Below are positions 1 to 8,493 of a stretch of 64,000 bases of DNA, in pieces. This stretch comes from Catenuloplanes indicus (GTDB lineage: Bacteria; Actinomycetota; Actinomycetes; Mycobacteriales; Micromonosporaceae). The number at the start of each line of letters is the position of its first letter. The stretch's first letter is position 1. The notes under the pieces are model-generated. The model was not told the origin of the DNA. It saw only the letters and a program-made list of their open reading frames with translations, and did not search any database. The position numbers and the translations under genes were made by a program. The DNA lies in contig NZ_JAUSUZ010000001.1 of NCBI RefSeq assembly GCF_030813715.1, forward strand, positions 5,518,001 to 5,582,000, read 5' to 3'.

Positions 1-470
1 CGGAAGGGCTTGCGGGCGGGGCGGGATGCGGGGGAGTCGCGGGGTGGGGCTGCCTGGGAGCCGGCGGGCAGTGCGGTGCCGGTGGCGGGGGTGCTGCCGG
101 CCGGGGTGAGGCGGGTGATCACGCACTCCGTGGACCAGCGGGCCACCAGGTCCGCGGTGGAGGCGGGGGCGTTCAGGCGCTTGCCGGCCAGCTGGGTGGC
201 GATCTCGGTCCAGTGCTCGTCGGTGGGGGAGAGCCGGGAGACGGTGGCGTCCCAGGCGACCACGGCGCCGCCGTGGTCGCCGCGCAGCGTCACCCGGGCG
301 GTGGAGGCGTCCGCGAGGCCGGGGGCGGCCTGCTCGCCGGGGCCGCTGACCACGTGCAGCGCGCCGTCGACGGGCAGGCACCAGAGCGCGGTCGCGGGTT
401 GCCCGCCGGCCGAGACCCACGCCACGGATGCCTTGCGGATCGCCTCGCCGACCAGCGGATGAGCAGCCAT
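1..470 (-). CDS. conserved hypothetical protein, C-terminus off the left edge
   Basis: The reading frame opens at the ATG whose complement is 468-470 and runs off the window, so only the first 156 codons are seen. The N-terminal half is a compact alpha/beta segment with conserved-looking pieces (LWCLPVDGALHVVSGPGEQ, VTLRGDHGG). It then turns Pro/Arg/Ser-rich before the edge, suggesting a disordered tail. I recall proteins of this type in Micromonosporaceae without an assigned function. It lies 10 bases downstream of the HAD phosphatase stop on the same strand, so the two are probably co-transcribed. Codon third positions are strongly GC, as in real genes here. Confidence 0.6.
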   Translation of the reverse strand, partial: MAAHPLVGEAIRKASVAWVSAGGQPATALWCLPVDGALHVVSGPGEQAAPGLADASTARVTLRGDHGGAVVAWDATVSRLSPTDEHWTEIATQLAGKRLNAPASTADLVARWSTECVITRLTPAGSTPATGTALPAGSQAAPPRDSPASRPARKPF

Positions 471-480
471 GAAGGACACT

Positions 481-1179
481 CTATGCGGGCTGGAGCACCC
501 GGTCGACCAGCGCGATCGTGTCGGAGAGCCGGGTGATGTCCGAGCCGGACCAGGTGGTGTCCGGGTTGAACGTGAGGTGGCCGTCCAGGTCAGGGGCGCG
601 CAGCCGGACCGCGGTCATGCCGACCGCCTCGGCGCCGCTGAGCTCGCGGCTGCCGCCGTCGCCGACGTAGAGGCACTCCTCGGGGCGCGCGCCGACCCGC
701 GCGGCCGCGGACAGGAACATGCCGGGGTCGGGCTTGCAGATGCCCATCTCGACGGAGAGCACCCGCGCGTCCAGCAGGTGGTGGACCTCCAGCCGGGGCA
801 GCACGTCGGGCAGTTCGTGCGTGCAGTCGCTGACCACGGCGGTGCGCAGGCCGCGTCGGCGCAGCGCGTGCAGCGTGGGCACGGCGTCCGGGCGCAGCGT
901 GGTGTCCGCGTGGATGGCCTCGCGGCGGGCGTCGACGGCGGCGCGCAGCGTACGGTCGCCGGGGTGTGCGCCGGCCTCGGCCGCGACCCGGCGCAGCGTG
1001 TCCGCCGCGTCGCCGTAGAGGCCGCGGGCGCGCGCGTGGTAGGTGCGGTCGAGCACCTCGACCAGCGTCGCCGGGTCGCAGCCGAGCATGCGCGCTATGC
1101 CCGCGTGGGCGGGACCGCGGCGGACCGCCCGGGTCAGGGTTCCGAAGAAGTCGAACAGCACCGCACGGTATGCGGGCAT
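481..1179 (-). CDS. HAD-superfamily hydrolase (HAD-IA type)
   Basis: A 232-residue cytoplasmic HAD fold, normal length for subfamily IA phosphatases. Motif I is DFFGTLT with nucleophile Asp10. Motif II is VVSDCT (Ser), motif III is the Lys of KPDPGMF, and motif IV is YVGDGGSRE. A helical cap sits between motifs I and II. The second Asp of the usual DxD (general acid) is Phe, a variant seen in some HAD-IA members and in dehalogenase-like enzymes, so a small phosphomonoester substrate is likely but not certain. The upstream neighbour EamA is divergent across about 140 bases. Confidence 0.8.
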   Translation of the reverse strand: MPAYRAVLFDFFGTLTRAVRRGPAHAGIARMLGCDPATLVEVLDRTYHARARGLYGDAADTLRRVAAEAGAHPGDRTLRAAVDARREAIHADTTLRPDAVPTLHALRRRGLRTAVVSDCTHELPDVLPRLEVHHLLDARVLSVEMGICKPDPGMFLSAAARVGARPEECLYVGDGGSRELSGAEAVGMTAVRLRAPDLDGHLTFNPDTTWSGSDITRLSDTIALVDRVLQPA

Positions 1180-1320
1180 AGTTGATCAATCCTCCCCAAA
1201 CGGCATGAAAGAGCGAGTGCTCGATGTCAGAGCGTAGCCGTTCGATGACATTCCGTCCGTGGAAGATTCACCACTCGTAGCTGAATGGGTGCAAGAAGCG
1301 ACGTGTAAGGATGAACCACC

Positions 1321-2277
1321 GTGAGCTCAACCGATCAACCGAAACACCCCGGCTCACACCCCGGTGCGGGCACCGTTTCCGCACTTGCGGTCGCGGTAGT
1401 CGCGATCACCACGTCGTCGCCGCTGATCGCGTTCGCGGCCGCGCCCGGACTCGCGATCGCGTTCTGGCGCAACGCGCTCGCTGTGGGCGTTCTCACGCCG
1501 GTGGCGATCGTCCGGCGCCGTGCCGAGTTCCGCGCGCTCGCCGGGCCGTACCGTCGTCAGTTGCTGTTCTGTGTGTTGTCCGGAGTGGCGCTGGCGGCGC
1601 ACTTCGCGGCCTGGGTGCCGAGCATCAAGCTCACCTCGGTGGCGGCCGCGACCGCGCTGGTCTGCACACAGCCGGTCTGGCAGGGCTTGATCGCGCTCGG
1701 CCAGGGCCGGCGCCTGCCGTGGGTGACCTGGGCCGGCATCGGCGTCGCGGTGGCCGGTGCGGCGGCCGCGACCGGCGCGGACCTGGGCGTCTCCGGCGAG
1801 GCGGTGCTCGGGGACCTGCTGGCGATCGCCGGTGGAGTCTTCGCGGCCGTCTACACCGCGCTCGGTGAGCGGGCCCGCAGCACGCTCAGCACCACCACGT
1901 ACACCACGGTCTGCTACGGCGTCTGTGCGCTGGTCCTGCTGGCCGCGTGCCTGACCGTGGGGGTGGATCTCGGTGGCTATCCGGGCAGCACCTGGCTGGC
2001 GATCCTCGGGCTGGCCGCGGGTGCGCAGCTGCTCGGGCACTCGATGTTCAACTTCGCGCTGCGCCGGGTCTCCGCGACCACGGTCAGCATCCTGATCCTG
2101 CTGGAGGTCCCGGGTGCCGCGCTGCTCGCCTGGGCCTGGCTCGGTCAGGCACCCCCGGCGGCCACGCTGCCCGGCGTACTGCTGGTGGTGATCGGCGTGG
2201 CGGTCGTCGTGCTCGGCGGCGCCAGAGCCGGCCGACGTACGGTAGCGCTGACCACATCGACGGATGCCGAGGCCTGA
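1321..2277 (+). CDS. EamA/DMT-superfamily transporter
   Basis: A 318-residue integral membrane protein with ten predicted helices in two tandem EamA repeats (about residues 15-145 and 160-290), the usual size for drug/metabolite exporters. The GTG start at 1321 is preceded by AAGG at 1307-1310. An ATG at 1311 opens another frame and is not the start. The family exports or takes up small metabolites such as amino acids or nucleotide derivatives. Substrate cannot be read from sequence. It is divergent from the HAD gene, and the next gene starts 28 bases downstream. Confidence 0.85.
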   Translation: MSSTDQPKHPGSHPGAGTVSALAVAVVAITTSSPLIAFAAAPGLAIAFWRNALAVGVLTPVAIVRRRAEFRALAGPYRRQLLFCVLSGVALAAHFAAWVPSIKLTSVAAATALVCTQPVWQGLIALGQGRRLPWVTWAGIGVAVAGAAAATGADLGVSGEAVLGDLLAIAGGVFAAVYTALGERARSTLSTTTYTTVCYGVCALVLLAACLTVGVDLGGYPGSTWLAILGLAAGAQLLGHSMFNFALRRVSATTVSILILLEVPGAALLAWAWLGQAPPAATLPGVLLVVIGVAVVVLGGARAGRRTVALTTSTDAEA

Positions 2278-2305
2278 GGTCGCGGCGGGACGAGCGGAGG
2301 CGCGC

Positions 2306-2815
2306 ATGGCGGAGTGGCGGACCGAGGGGTGCGGTGTGCGGCGGGCGCCGGAGCGGGTCGAGGCGGTGACCGGCGCGATGCTGGTGACCCCGGCGGACCT
2401 GGCGACCGTGCTGGCCCGGGTCGAGTCGGCCGGCCGGGCACGGTTCCCGGACAGTTTCGCCGGTCTGGAGGTGGACCAGGCCGCGGTGCGCGGCATCGTC
2501 TACCGGGTGCCGTCCGCGGACTTCGACGCGTTCCTGCGCGCCGAGGGCGCGGAGGTGTGCCTGGAGGTGCGCGACGCCCGGCACGACCTGCGCACGCTGC
2601 TGACGCTGCAGGAGCGGATCGTCGCCGACCTCGGCCACTGGCGCGCGGCCGGCATCGAGATCGGCGTGGTCGGCTGCCGGCACGACGGCACCGGCGTCGA
2701 GGTCAGCACCCGGCAGGTGGCACAAGCAGAAGATCAATTGCCTCGCCGGTACGGCCGGGAGGTGCCGGTCCTCGTCCGTGACGAGGCCCCGCCGCGCCCG
2801 TTGACCGGTCAGTGA
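2306..2815 (+). CDS. conserved hypothetical protein (169 aa)
   Basis: I do not recognise a named family. The start is set at ATG 2306 because GGAGG at 2296-2300 lies 5 bases upstream. A longer in-frame start at 2264 would overlap the EamA gene. The protein is soluble, with a helix-rich N-terminal part and a central segment (FAGLEVDQAAVRGIVYRVPS) that resembles the propeptide half of streptogrisin-type S1 peptidases, but no protease domain follows. It sits between the EamA and CitE-like genes in the same direction and may be co-transcribed with both. Confidence 0.6.
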   Translation: MAEWRTEGCGVRRAPERVEAVTGAMLVTPADLATVLARVESAGRARFPDSFAGLEVDQAAVRGIVYRVPSADFDAFLRAEGAEVCLEVRDARHDLRTLLTLQERIVADLGHWRAAGIEIGVVGCRHDGTGVEVSTRQVAQAEDQLPRRYGREVPVLVRDEAPPRPLTGQ

Positions 2816-2847
2816 GTCCGGCCGTTCCGCCGTTCGAAGGAGTGTCC

Positions 2848-3804
2848 ATGACCGTCCCCGGCCGTCCCCGCCGCTCGTGCCTCGCGGTACCCGGATCGAG
2901 CACCAAGATGCTCGGCAAGGCCCAGGGTCTCCCCGCCGACCAGGTCTTCCTCGACCTGGAGGACGCGGTGGCGCCGCTGGCCAAGGCGGACGCGCGGAAG
3001 AACGTGGTCGCCGCGCTGACCGAGGGCGACTGGGCCGGCAAGACGCGCGCGGTCCGGGTCAACGACCTGACCACCCAGTGGACGTACCGGGACGTGGTGG
3101 ACGTGGTAGAGGGCGCCGGCCCGCACCTCGACTGCGTCATGCTGCCCAAGGTGCGCGACGCGAGTCACGTGCGGTGGCTGGACCTGACGCTCGGCCAGAT
3201 CGAACGCGCGCTCGGCCTGGAGGAGGGCCGGATCGGCATCGAGGCCCAGATCGAGAACGCGGCCGGCCTGGTGCACGTGGACGCGATCGCGGGCGCGTCA
3301 CCCCGGCTGGAGACGATCATCTTCGGCCCGGCCGACTTCATGGCCAGCATCGGCATGCGGTCGCTGGCGGTCGGCGGCCTGATCCCGGGCTACCCCGGCG
3401 ACCCGTACCACTACGTGCTGATGCGCCTGCTGATGGCCGCGCGCACGCATGACCTGCAGGCGATCGACGGCCCGTTCCTGCAGATCCGGGACGTGGCCGG
3501 GTTCCGCGAGGCGGCCACCCGGTCGGCCGCGCTCGGCTTCGACGGCAAATGGGTGCTGCACCCGGGCCAGATCGAGGCGGCGAACGAGGTCTACGCGCCG
3601 TCCCAGGAGGACTACGACCACGCCGAGCTGATCCTGGACGCGTACGCGTACGCCACGTCCGACGCGGGCGGGCGGGCCGGCGCCGTGCTGCTCGGCGACG
3701 AGATGATCGACGAGGCGTCGCGCAAGATGGCGCTGGTCGTCTCCGCGAAGGGCCGGGCCGCCGGGATGGCCCGGACCTCCGCGTTCACGCCACCGGAGAA
3801 CTGA
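2848..3804 (+). CDS. CitE-like CoA-ester lyase (HpcH/HpaI aldolase family)
   Basis: A 318-residue TIM-barrel enzyme of the citrate lyase beta / malyl-CoA lyase group. Diagnostic segments are LAVPGSSTKML near the N-terminus (CoA/phosphate site), VFLDLEDAVAP (metal-binding acidic pair), IGIEAQIENAAGL (metal and substrate Glu) and FGPADFMASIG. It probably cleaves a 3-hydroxyacyl-CoA such as malyl- or beta-methylmalyl-CoA to acetyl- or propionyl-CoA plus a 2-oxoacid. Stand-alone members without CitD/CitF are common in actinomycetes. The start is ATG 2848 with AAGGAG at 2837-2842. An in-frame ATG farther upstream lacks a ribosome site. The stop abuts the convergent DUF4190 gene. Confidence 0.85.
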   Translation: MTVPGRPRRSCLAVPGSSTKMLGKAQGLPADQVFLDLEDAVAPLAKADARKNVVAALTEGDWAGKTRAVRVNDLTTQWTYRDVVDVVEGAGPHLDCVMLPKVRDASHVRWLDLTLGQIERALGLEEGRIGIEAQIENAAGLVHVDAIAGASPRLETIIFGPADFMASIGMRSLAVGGLIPGYPGDPYHYVLMRLLMAARTHDLQAIDGPFLQIRDVAGFREAATRSAALGFDGKWVLHPGQIEAANEVYAPSQEDYDHAELILDAYAYATSDAGGRAGAVLLGDEMIDEASRKMALVVSAKGRAAGMARTSAFTPPEN

Positions 3805-4119
3805 TCACGGCGAGGTGGGCGCGTTGAGGATGAACGCGCCGAAGATGACGAAGTAACCGACCACGAACAGCAGCGACAGCACGACCAGCGCGAGCGACAC
3901 CCAGCCGAGGATGATCCCGGCCAGGGCCATCCCGTCGCCCTCCTCGCCGCTGCCGCGGATCTCGTTGCGCGCCCGGTTGCCGCAGATGATCGCGCCGATA
4001 CCGACCAGCTGGCAGGTGAACAGCGACGCGATACCCATGATCAGCGCCGCGATCGCCATCGAGTTGGTCGGCCGCCGCGGCGGCATCTGCGGCGGGTACG
4101 CGTACTTCGGATCCGTCAC
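3805..4119 (-). CDS. DUF4190 membrane protein
   Basis: A 104-residue protein with a short Pro/Tyr-rich cytoplasmic start and two hydrophobic helices (about residues 19-42 and 66-95). They are separated by a polar loop containing GDGMALAGIILGW, the typical DUF4190 signature. The function of the family is unknown. The start is GTG at 4119. It lies 12 bases downstream of a second, longer DUF4190 gene, with which it shares the NSMAIA / GDGMALAGII blocks, so the pair looks like a tandem duplication in one operon. Confidence 0.8.
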   Translation of the reverse strand: MTDPKYAYPPQMPPRRPTNSMAIAALIMGIASLFTCQLVGIGAIICGNRARNEIRGSGEEGDGMALAGIILGWVSLALVVLSLLFVVGYFVIFGAFILNAPTSP

Positions 4120-4131
4120 GGCGAGGCCTTC

Positions 4132-4677
4132 CTAGTAGTAGGGACCGCCGGTGCCGGTGCCACCGGGGTCCGTCGTGTCGGCGGTGCTCCAGGCGAAGAC
4201 GACGACCACGACGACGAACGCGATGATCAGCAGGCCGATCCCGGTGACGATCCAGCCGGTGATGATGCCGGCCAGGGCCATGCCGTCACCGTCGTCGCCG
4301 TTCGTCCGGATCTGCCGCCGGGCCACGTGCCCGAGGATCGCCCCGATCGCGGCCGGTATCGCGCCGGCGCCGTAGCAGGCCAGCGAGAACGCGCCGATGA
4401 CGGAGACGACCAGCGAGGCGATCGCCATGCCGTTCGTCTTCCGCGGCGTGCCCCAGCCGCCGTACTCGTAGCCGGGGACCGGATAGCCGGTCGCGTACGG
4501 GTAACCCGCGTCCTTGCCCGCCGGGTAGGCCGCCGGCTGCGGATACGCTCCCGCGGGGTCGGGGACCGGGGGATAGCCGGGCATGGCGGGCCCGGAGACC
4601 GGCGGCTGGCTGGCCGGCGGATAGGCCGGGTACGCCGGATCGCTCCAGCCCTCCGGCTGCTGCGGCGGATATGTCAT
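4132..4677 (-). CDS. DUF4190 membrane protein with Pro/Tyr-rich N-terminus
   Basis: 181 residues. The first 80 are a low-complexity Pro/Tyr/Gly/Ala tail made of YPP/YPxP-like units, typical of actinobacterial membrane proteins with a disordered cytoplasmic arm. They are followed by the DUF4190 module with two transmembrane helices and the block GDGDGMALAGIITGW. It is the promoter-proximal member of the DUF4190 pair. Function is unknown. The C-terminus is Gly/Thr-rich and ends in PYY. Confidence 0.8.
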   Translation of the reverse strand: MTYPPQQPEGWSDPAYPAYPPASQPPVSGPAMPGYPPVPDPAGAYPQPAAYPAGKDAGYPYATGYPVPGYEYGGWGTPRKTNGMAIASLVVSVIGAFSLACYGAGAIPAAIGAILGHVARRQIRTNGDDGDGMALAGIITGWIVTGIGLLIIAFVVVVVVFAWSTADTTDPGGTGTGGPYY

Positions 4678-4787
4678 TCGCGATCTCCGTAATGGCGCGG
4701 GTACGCCATGAGGGTAGACGGCCCGCGCTCGCGGCGCCGCGCCCCCGGTCGTTGCCCCGTTCGCGGTGACCGGGCAGGATTTCGGCT

Positions 4788-5603
4788 ATGACACCCGACT
4801 CCGATCCAGTGCCCGCCGACCTCCCCTCGCTCGAGTCGACCACGCTGCGCCTGGACGGCCGCGTCGCGCTCGTCACCGGCGCGGGCAGCCCGGACGGCAT
4901 CGGCTACGCCACCGCCCGCCGGTTGCGGGACCTGGGCGCCAAGGTCGCGATCGTCTCCACCACCCGCCGCATCCACGAGCGCGCGGACGAGCTGTCGGTC
5001 ACCGGCTTCGTCGCGGACCTGACCGACGAGTCCGAGGTCGGCGCGCTCGCCGACGCGGTCGCGGACACGCTCGGCGACGTGGACGTGCTGGTCAACAACG
5101 CCGGCCTGACCAGCCGGGCGTCGCCGGAGGTGCTGCGGCCGGTCGCCCAGCTCACCTACGAGGAGTGGCGCACCGAGATCGACCGCAACCTGAGCACCGC
5201 GTTCCTGTGCAGCCGCGCGTTCGTCGGCGGCATGGCCGAGCGCGGCTGGGGCCGGATCGTGAATCTTGCCGCGACCACCGGCCCGGTCAACGCGCTGCCG
5301 ACCGAGGCGGCGTACGCGGCCGCGAAGGCGGGCGTGGTCGGCCTGACCCGCGCGCTGGCGATGGAGGTGGTGGCGGACGGCGTGAACGTCAACGCGGTCG
5401 CGCCCGGCACCATCTACACGGCCGCGTCCACGGTCGCGGAGCTGAAGCAGGGTCTGGACACGCCGATGCGCCGGCCCGGCACGCCAGAGGAGGTGGCGGC
5501 CGCGATCACGTTCCTCTGCTCACCGGCGGCCTCCTACATCACCGGCCAGATGCTGGTGGTGGACGGCGGCAACAGCGTCCGCGAGTCGCAGTACAACCGC
5601 TGA
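4788..5603 (+). CDS. short-chain dehydrogenase/reductase (SDR)
   Basis: A classical 271-residue SDR. The cofactor motif [10 protein letters not shown], the NNAG motif and YAAAK (Tyr-x3-Lys) are present, and GGNS near the end closes a FabG-like fold. The SPDG insert in the glycine motif resembles enoyl-ACP-type or 3-oxoacyl reductase relatives. The residue 13 before the catalytic Tyr, normally Ser, is Thr in NLAATTG, which may alter activity. Substrate is unknown. It ends 7 bases before a strong palindromic terminator shared with the convergent monooxygenase gene. Confidence 0.85.
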   Translation: MTPDSDPVPADLPSLESTTLRLDGRVALVTGAGSPDGIGYATARRLRDLGAKVAIVSTTRRIHERADELSVTGFVADLTDESEVGALADAVADTLGDVDVLVNNAGLTSRASPEVLRPVAQLTYEEWRTEIDRNLSTAFLCSRAFVGGMAERGWGRIVNLAATTGPVNALPTEAAYAAAKAGVVGLTRALAMEVVADGVNVNAVAPGTIYTAASTVAELKQGLDTPMRRPGTPEEVAAAITFLCSPAASYITGQMLVVDGGNSVRESQYNR

Positions 5604-5609
5604 CTACGT

Positions 5610-5642
5610 GCACCCGGGACGGGCCCGGCCCGTCCCGGGTGC
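5610..5642. terminator. bidirectional terminator hairpin
   Basis: GCACCCGGGACGGG (5610-5623) and its exact complement (5629-5642) form a 14-bp perfect stem with a 5-base loop between two convergent genes. The right arm ends one base before the stop codon of the monooxygenase gene. Confidence 0.8.
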
Positions 5643-6743
5643 TCAGAGCGTGAGCGCGAACTTCGCCTCCTCGATCGCCGCCGCCGACTCCGGGCTGCCC
5701 GGCTCGTTGCGCACCAGCTCCTGGTTCAGCCGGACGAACGGGCGCATGCGCGTCTCGTACGCGGCCAGCGCGTCCGGCACGGCGGACCGGCTCAGTTCCT
5801 CGGCCAGCACCCACGCGCCGGCCAGCGCCAGGCTGGTGCCCTGCCCGGAGAGCGGCGACGGGCAGAACGCCGCGTCGCCGAGCAGCGTGACCCGGCCACG
5901 CGACCAGCTGTTCATCCGCACCTGCGCCATCGCGTCGCAGTAGAAGTCCGGCGCGGTCCGCGCGCCCTCGATCAGCCGCGGGAACTCCCAGCCGAGCCCG
6001 GCGAACCGGGCGGCCAGCTCGGCCCGCTGCGCGGCCCGGTCGCGGTGCAGGCCGTCGATCGGCCCGGACTCGAAGCCCAGGTTGACCCGGATCTCCGTGT
6101 TGTCCCGCGCCGGGTAGATGCCGCCGCCGACGCCCGGCGCCTGGATCCACACCTGCCAGTCGGTCAGCTTCAGGATGTTCTCCATCGTCCAGACCGCCAC
6201 GTAGATGCCGAGGTGGTGCAGGAACGCGTCGTCCGGCCCGAACACCAGTCGGCGGGTGGCCGAGCGCAGCCCGTCCGCGCCTACCACCAGGTCGACCGTG
6301 CGCGGCGCGGCGTGCTGGAACTCCACCCGTACGCCCGCGTCCGTCTCCTGCAGCGCGGTGACCGTGTCGCCGAAGACGTGCGTGACCCCGGCCGCGGCCG
6401 CGTGCCGGTGCAGCAGCCCGGTCAGGTCCTCACGCAGCACCTCGACGTCCGGGCTGTCCAGCCGGCCGCTGCTGGCCGCGTACTCCTCGGAGCGCATCAG
6501 CTCGACGCCGTCCGCGTCCAGCATCGACATGCCGCGCATGCGGGTGCGCATGCCGCGCAGCTCGCCGAGCAGCCCCATCCGGTCCGCGACGTCGAGTGCG
6601 ACGCCGCGGACGTCCAGCGCCTGCCCGCCGGGGCGCAGCCCGGGCGCGCGCTCGACGACGGTCACGTCGAAGCCGCGGGCGCGCAGGTTCAACGCCAGCG
6701 CGGGCCCGGCGACGCTGGCACCGGAGATCAGCACGGTGGTCAT
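5643..6743 (-). CDS. FAD-dependent monooxygenase (PHBH/UbiH-type)
   Basis: A 366-residue flavoprotein monooxygenase of the single-component class A type. The Rossmann motif is a degenerate GASVAG at residues 8-13. It is followed by the PGGQALDVRG segment, the DG motif (VVGADGLRSATR) and the GD motif (VTLLGDAAFCPSPLSGQGT) that binds FAD ribityl. It likely hydroxylates or epoxidises an aromatic or polycyclic substrate with NAD(P)H and O2. Tetracycline-inactivating TetX-like enzymes belong to the same superfamily. It is divergent from a GntR-TetR fusion regulator, with two perfect palindromes in the shared intergenic region, so it is probably the regulator's target. Confidence 0.85.
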   Translation of the reverse strand: MTTVLISGASVAGPALALNLRARGFDVTVVERAPGLRPGGQALDVRGVALDVADRMGLLGELRGMRTRMRGMSMLDADGVELMRSEEYAASSGRLDSPDVEVLREDLTGLLHRHAAAAGVTHVFGDTVTALQETDAGVRVEFQHAAPRTVDLVVGADGLRSATRRLVFGPDDAFLHHLGIYVAVWTMENILKLTDWQVWIQAPGVGGGIYPARDNTEIRVNLGFESGPIDGLHRDRAAQRAELAARFAGLGWEFPRLIEGARTAPDFYCDAMAQVRMNSWSRGRVTLLGDAAFCPSPLSGQGTSLALAGAWVLAEELSRSAVPDALAAYETRMRPFVRLNQELVRNEPGSPESAAAIEEAKFALTL

Positions 6744-6787
6744 GGTGAGGTCCTCCGTTGTTCAGGAATACTGTGTACGCATCTGAC

Positions 6788-6800
6788 TGTACGACGTACA
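6788..6800. promoter_or_regulatory. candidate operator, palindrome TGTACG-A-CGTACA
   Basis: A perfect 6-1-6 inverted repeat in the 127-base divergent spacer, 45 bases upstream of the monooxygenase start. Its shape fits a homodimeric TetR- or GntR-type repressor, and the adjacent regulator gene is the obvious candidate. Confidence 0.55.
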
Positions 6801-6845
6801 TACAGGCTCTGAACAGTGCGAATGTGCCATAGCGCAGCTAGTATG

Positions 6846-6857
6846 TGCACTAGTGCA
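6846..6857. promoter_or_regulatory. candidate operator, palindrome TGCACTAGTGCA
   Basis: A perfect 12-base palindrome ending one base before the ribosome-binding site of the regulator gene. Occupancy here would block transcription or early elongation, suggesting autoregulation. It is a different sequence from the palindrome at 6788. Confidence 0.45.
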
Positions 6858-6870
6858 GAAAGGGGTTGCC

Positions 6871-7833
6871 ATGGTCGAGGAGCCGCCGTTCCAGCGCATC
6901 GTCACCGAGCTGAGCCGCCGCATCCGGGACGGTGAGCTGGCGCCCGGCGACCGAGTGCCGTCCACCCGCCGGATCGCGCGGGAGTGGGGCGTGGCGATGG
7001 CCACCGCCACGAAGGCGCTCACCACGCTGCGGCACCTCGGCCTGGTCCGCACCGCGCCGCGGTCCGGCACGATCGTCGCGAACCTGGCCGGTGACGCGCC
7101 GGTCCGCGGCGTGCCGCGCGACCTGACCCGCGACCGGCTGGTGCGCACCGCGATCGAGATCGCCGACGCGGAGGGGCTGGACGCGCTGTCCATGCGCGCG
7201 ATCGGGGCCCGGCTCGGCACGGCCACCATGTCGGCGTACCGGCACGTCGCCGACAAGGACGAACTGATCGCGCTGATGGCGGACGCGGCCTACGGCGAGA
7301 TCGGCTACCCGGAGGGCGAGGAGCCGCTGGCGTGGCGGCCCCGGATCGAGCGCGCCGCCCGCGCGCTGTGGACGCTGTACCGCCGGCATCCCTGGCTGCC
7401 GCACGTCGACTCGCTGTTCCGACCGCTGCCGCTGCCGAACCTGCTGACCCACGACGAGCAGATCCTGCGCGCGCTGGACGGTCACGGGCTGACGCCGGAG
7501 GAGATGCTCAACCACTCGATCCTGATCTACACGCAGGTGCAGAGCCTCGCCATGCAGCTGGAGCGGGAGGCGCAGGCGCAGTCCGCCAGCGGCATCTCCG
7601 GCGAGGAGTGGGTCGCGCGCACCTCACCGGCGATGGCCGCGCTGATGACCGGCGACCGCCACCCGGTGTGGTCCAGGATGATGGCCGTGGTCACCGCCGA
7701 CGGGTTCGACCTGGACCTGGACGCGCTGTTCGAGCTAGGCCTCCGGACCACCCTCGACGGTCTCGCGGCGCGGATGCCGGCCGAGCCGGGGGTCGGGCGG
7801 GTGGACGATCTCGCCGCGCGGGTCGACGGGTGA
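6871..7833 (+). CDS. GntR-TetR fusion transcriptional regulator
   Basis: 320 residues from ATG 6871, chosen because AAAGGGG at 6859-6865 lies 5 bases upstream. A GTG 18 bases earlier is also in frame. Residues 5-70 form a GntR-type winged helix (VPSTRRIAREWGVAMATATKAL). Residues 85-140 form a TetR-type helix-turn-helix (LSMRAIGARLGTATMSAYRHV). The rest is a TetR-family ligand domain. Two DNA-binding domains in one chain are unusual but known among actinomycete regulators. It probably represses the divergent flavin monooxygenase in response to a small, perhaps polycyclic, ligand. Its last 99 bases overlap the convergent gene. Confidence 0.8.
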   Translation: MVEEPPFQRIVTELSRRIRDGELAPGDRVPSTRRIAREWGVAMATATKALTTLRHLGLVRTAPRSGTIVANLAGDAPVRGVPRDLTRDRLVRTAIEIADAEGLDALSMRAIGARLGTATMSAYRHVADKDELIALMADAAYGEIGYPEGEEPLAWRPRIERAARALWTLYRRHPWLPHVDSLFRPLPLPNLLTHDEQILRALDGHGLTPEEMLNHSILIYTQVQSLAMQLEREAQAQSASGISGEEWVARTSPAMAALMTGDRHPVWSRMMAVVTADGFDLDLDALFELGLRTTLDGLAARMPAEPGVGRVDDLAARVDG

Positions 7834-8484
7834 GTTCAGCTCGGCCCGGCGCTCCGGCGCGCGCAGGTAGGTCGCCACGGCCAGCCGCAGTTCCCTCGGG
7901 TCGATCATCGAGCCGGGCGGCGTGAGGTTCAGCAGCCGGCCGCCGGTCCGCAGCTCCACGTCGCCCTCCTCGTCCGGGTCATCCGGGCTGGCCAGCCGCA
8001 CCGACTCGATCTCCGCCCACCGGATCAGCCGGCCCTGGCGCAGCACCCCGGCCTCGACGATCGCGATCCGGTGCAGCATCAGCAGGTGCCCGTACAGCTG
8101 GTGCGCCCCCCACAGCCCTGCGGCCGTGGCCACCGCGGTGAACGCGAGCGCGAGCAGGTCGCCGGGCCGGGCCAGCCACCCGGCGACGCCGCCCGCCCAG
8201 ACCACGAACGCGGCGTTCATCACCAGGAACCAGACGGTCTCCGGCCGGGACCGCGGCGCGACCAGGCCGGGCCCGGTCCCGCCGCCGGGCAGCCGGATCG
8301 CGGGCAGCCAGCGCATCGGCCGGTTTCGGTCCCGTTGCCGCAGCAGCCAGGCCACGCCGAGGAACAGCAGCGCGCCGGCCGAGCCGAGCGCGGAGAGGTC
8401 CGCGCCGTCCCGCACGGCCCAGCCGGTCGACGCGCCGGCCGCGAGCACGGCGAGCGCCACTGCGATGCGGAGCACTGTGGACAC
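7735..8484 (-). CDS. membrane protein with PH-like domain
   Basis: 249 residues. Four hydrophobic helices occupy about residues 5-22, 34-50, 88-106 and 110-130. They are followed by a soluble region (RIAIVEAGVLRQGRLIRWAEIESVRLASPDD) typical of bacterial PH-like domains (bPH/YdbT-like), then a polar tail. Function is unknown, probably envelope-associated. The 3' end overlaps the regulator gene on the other strand by 99 bases. The overlapping part encodes the disordered tail, so a shorter true C-terminus cannot be forced, as no earlier stop exists in this frame. Confidence 0.7.
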   Translation of the reverse strand: MSTVLRIAVALAVLAAGASTGWAVRDGADLSALGSAGALLFLGVAWLLRQRDRNRPMRWLPAIRLPGGGTGPGLVAPRSRPETVWFLVMNAAFVVWAGGVAGWLARPGDLLALAFTAVATAAGLWGAHQLYGHLLMLHRIAIVEAGVLRQGRLIRWAEIESVRLASPDDPDEEGDVELRTGGRLLNLTPPGSMIDPRELRLAVATYLRAPERRAELNSPVDPRGEIVHPPDPRLGRHPRRETVEGGPEA

Positions 8485-8493
8485 GGCCGCAGT

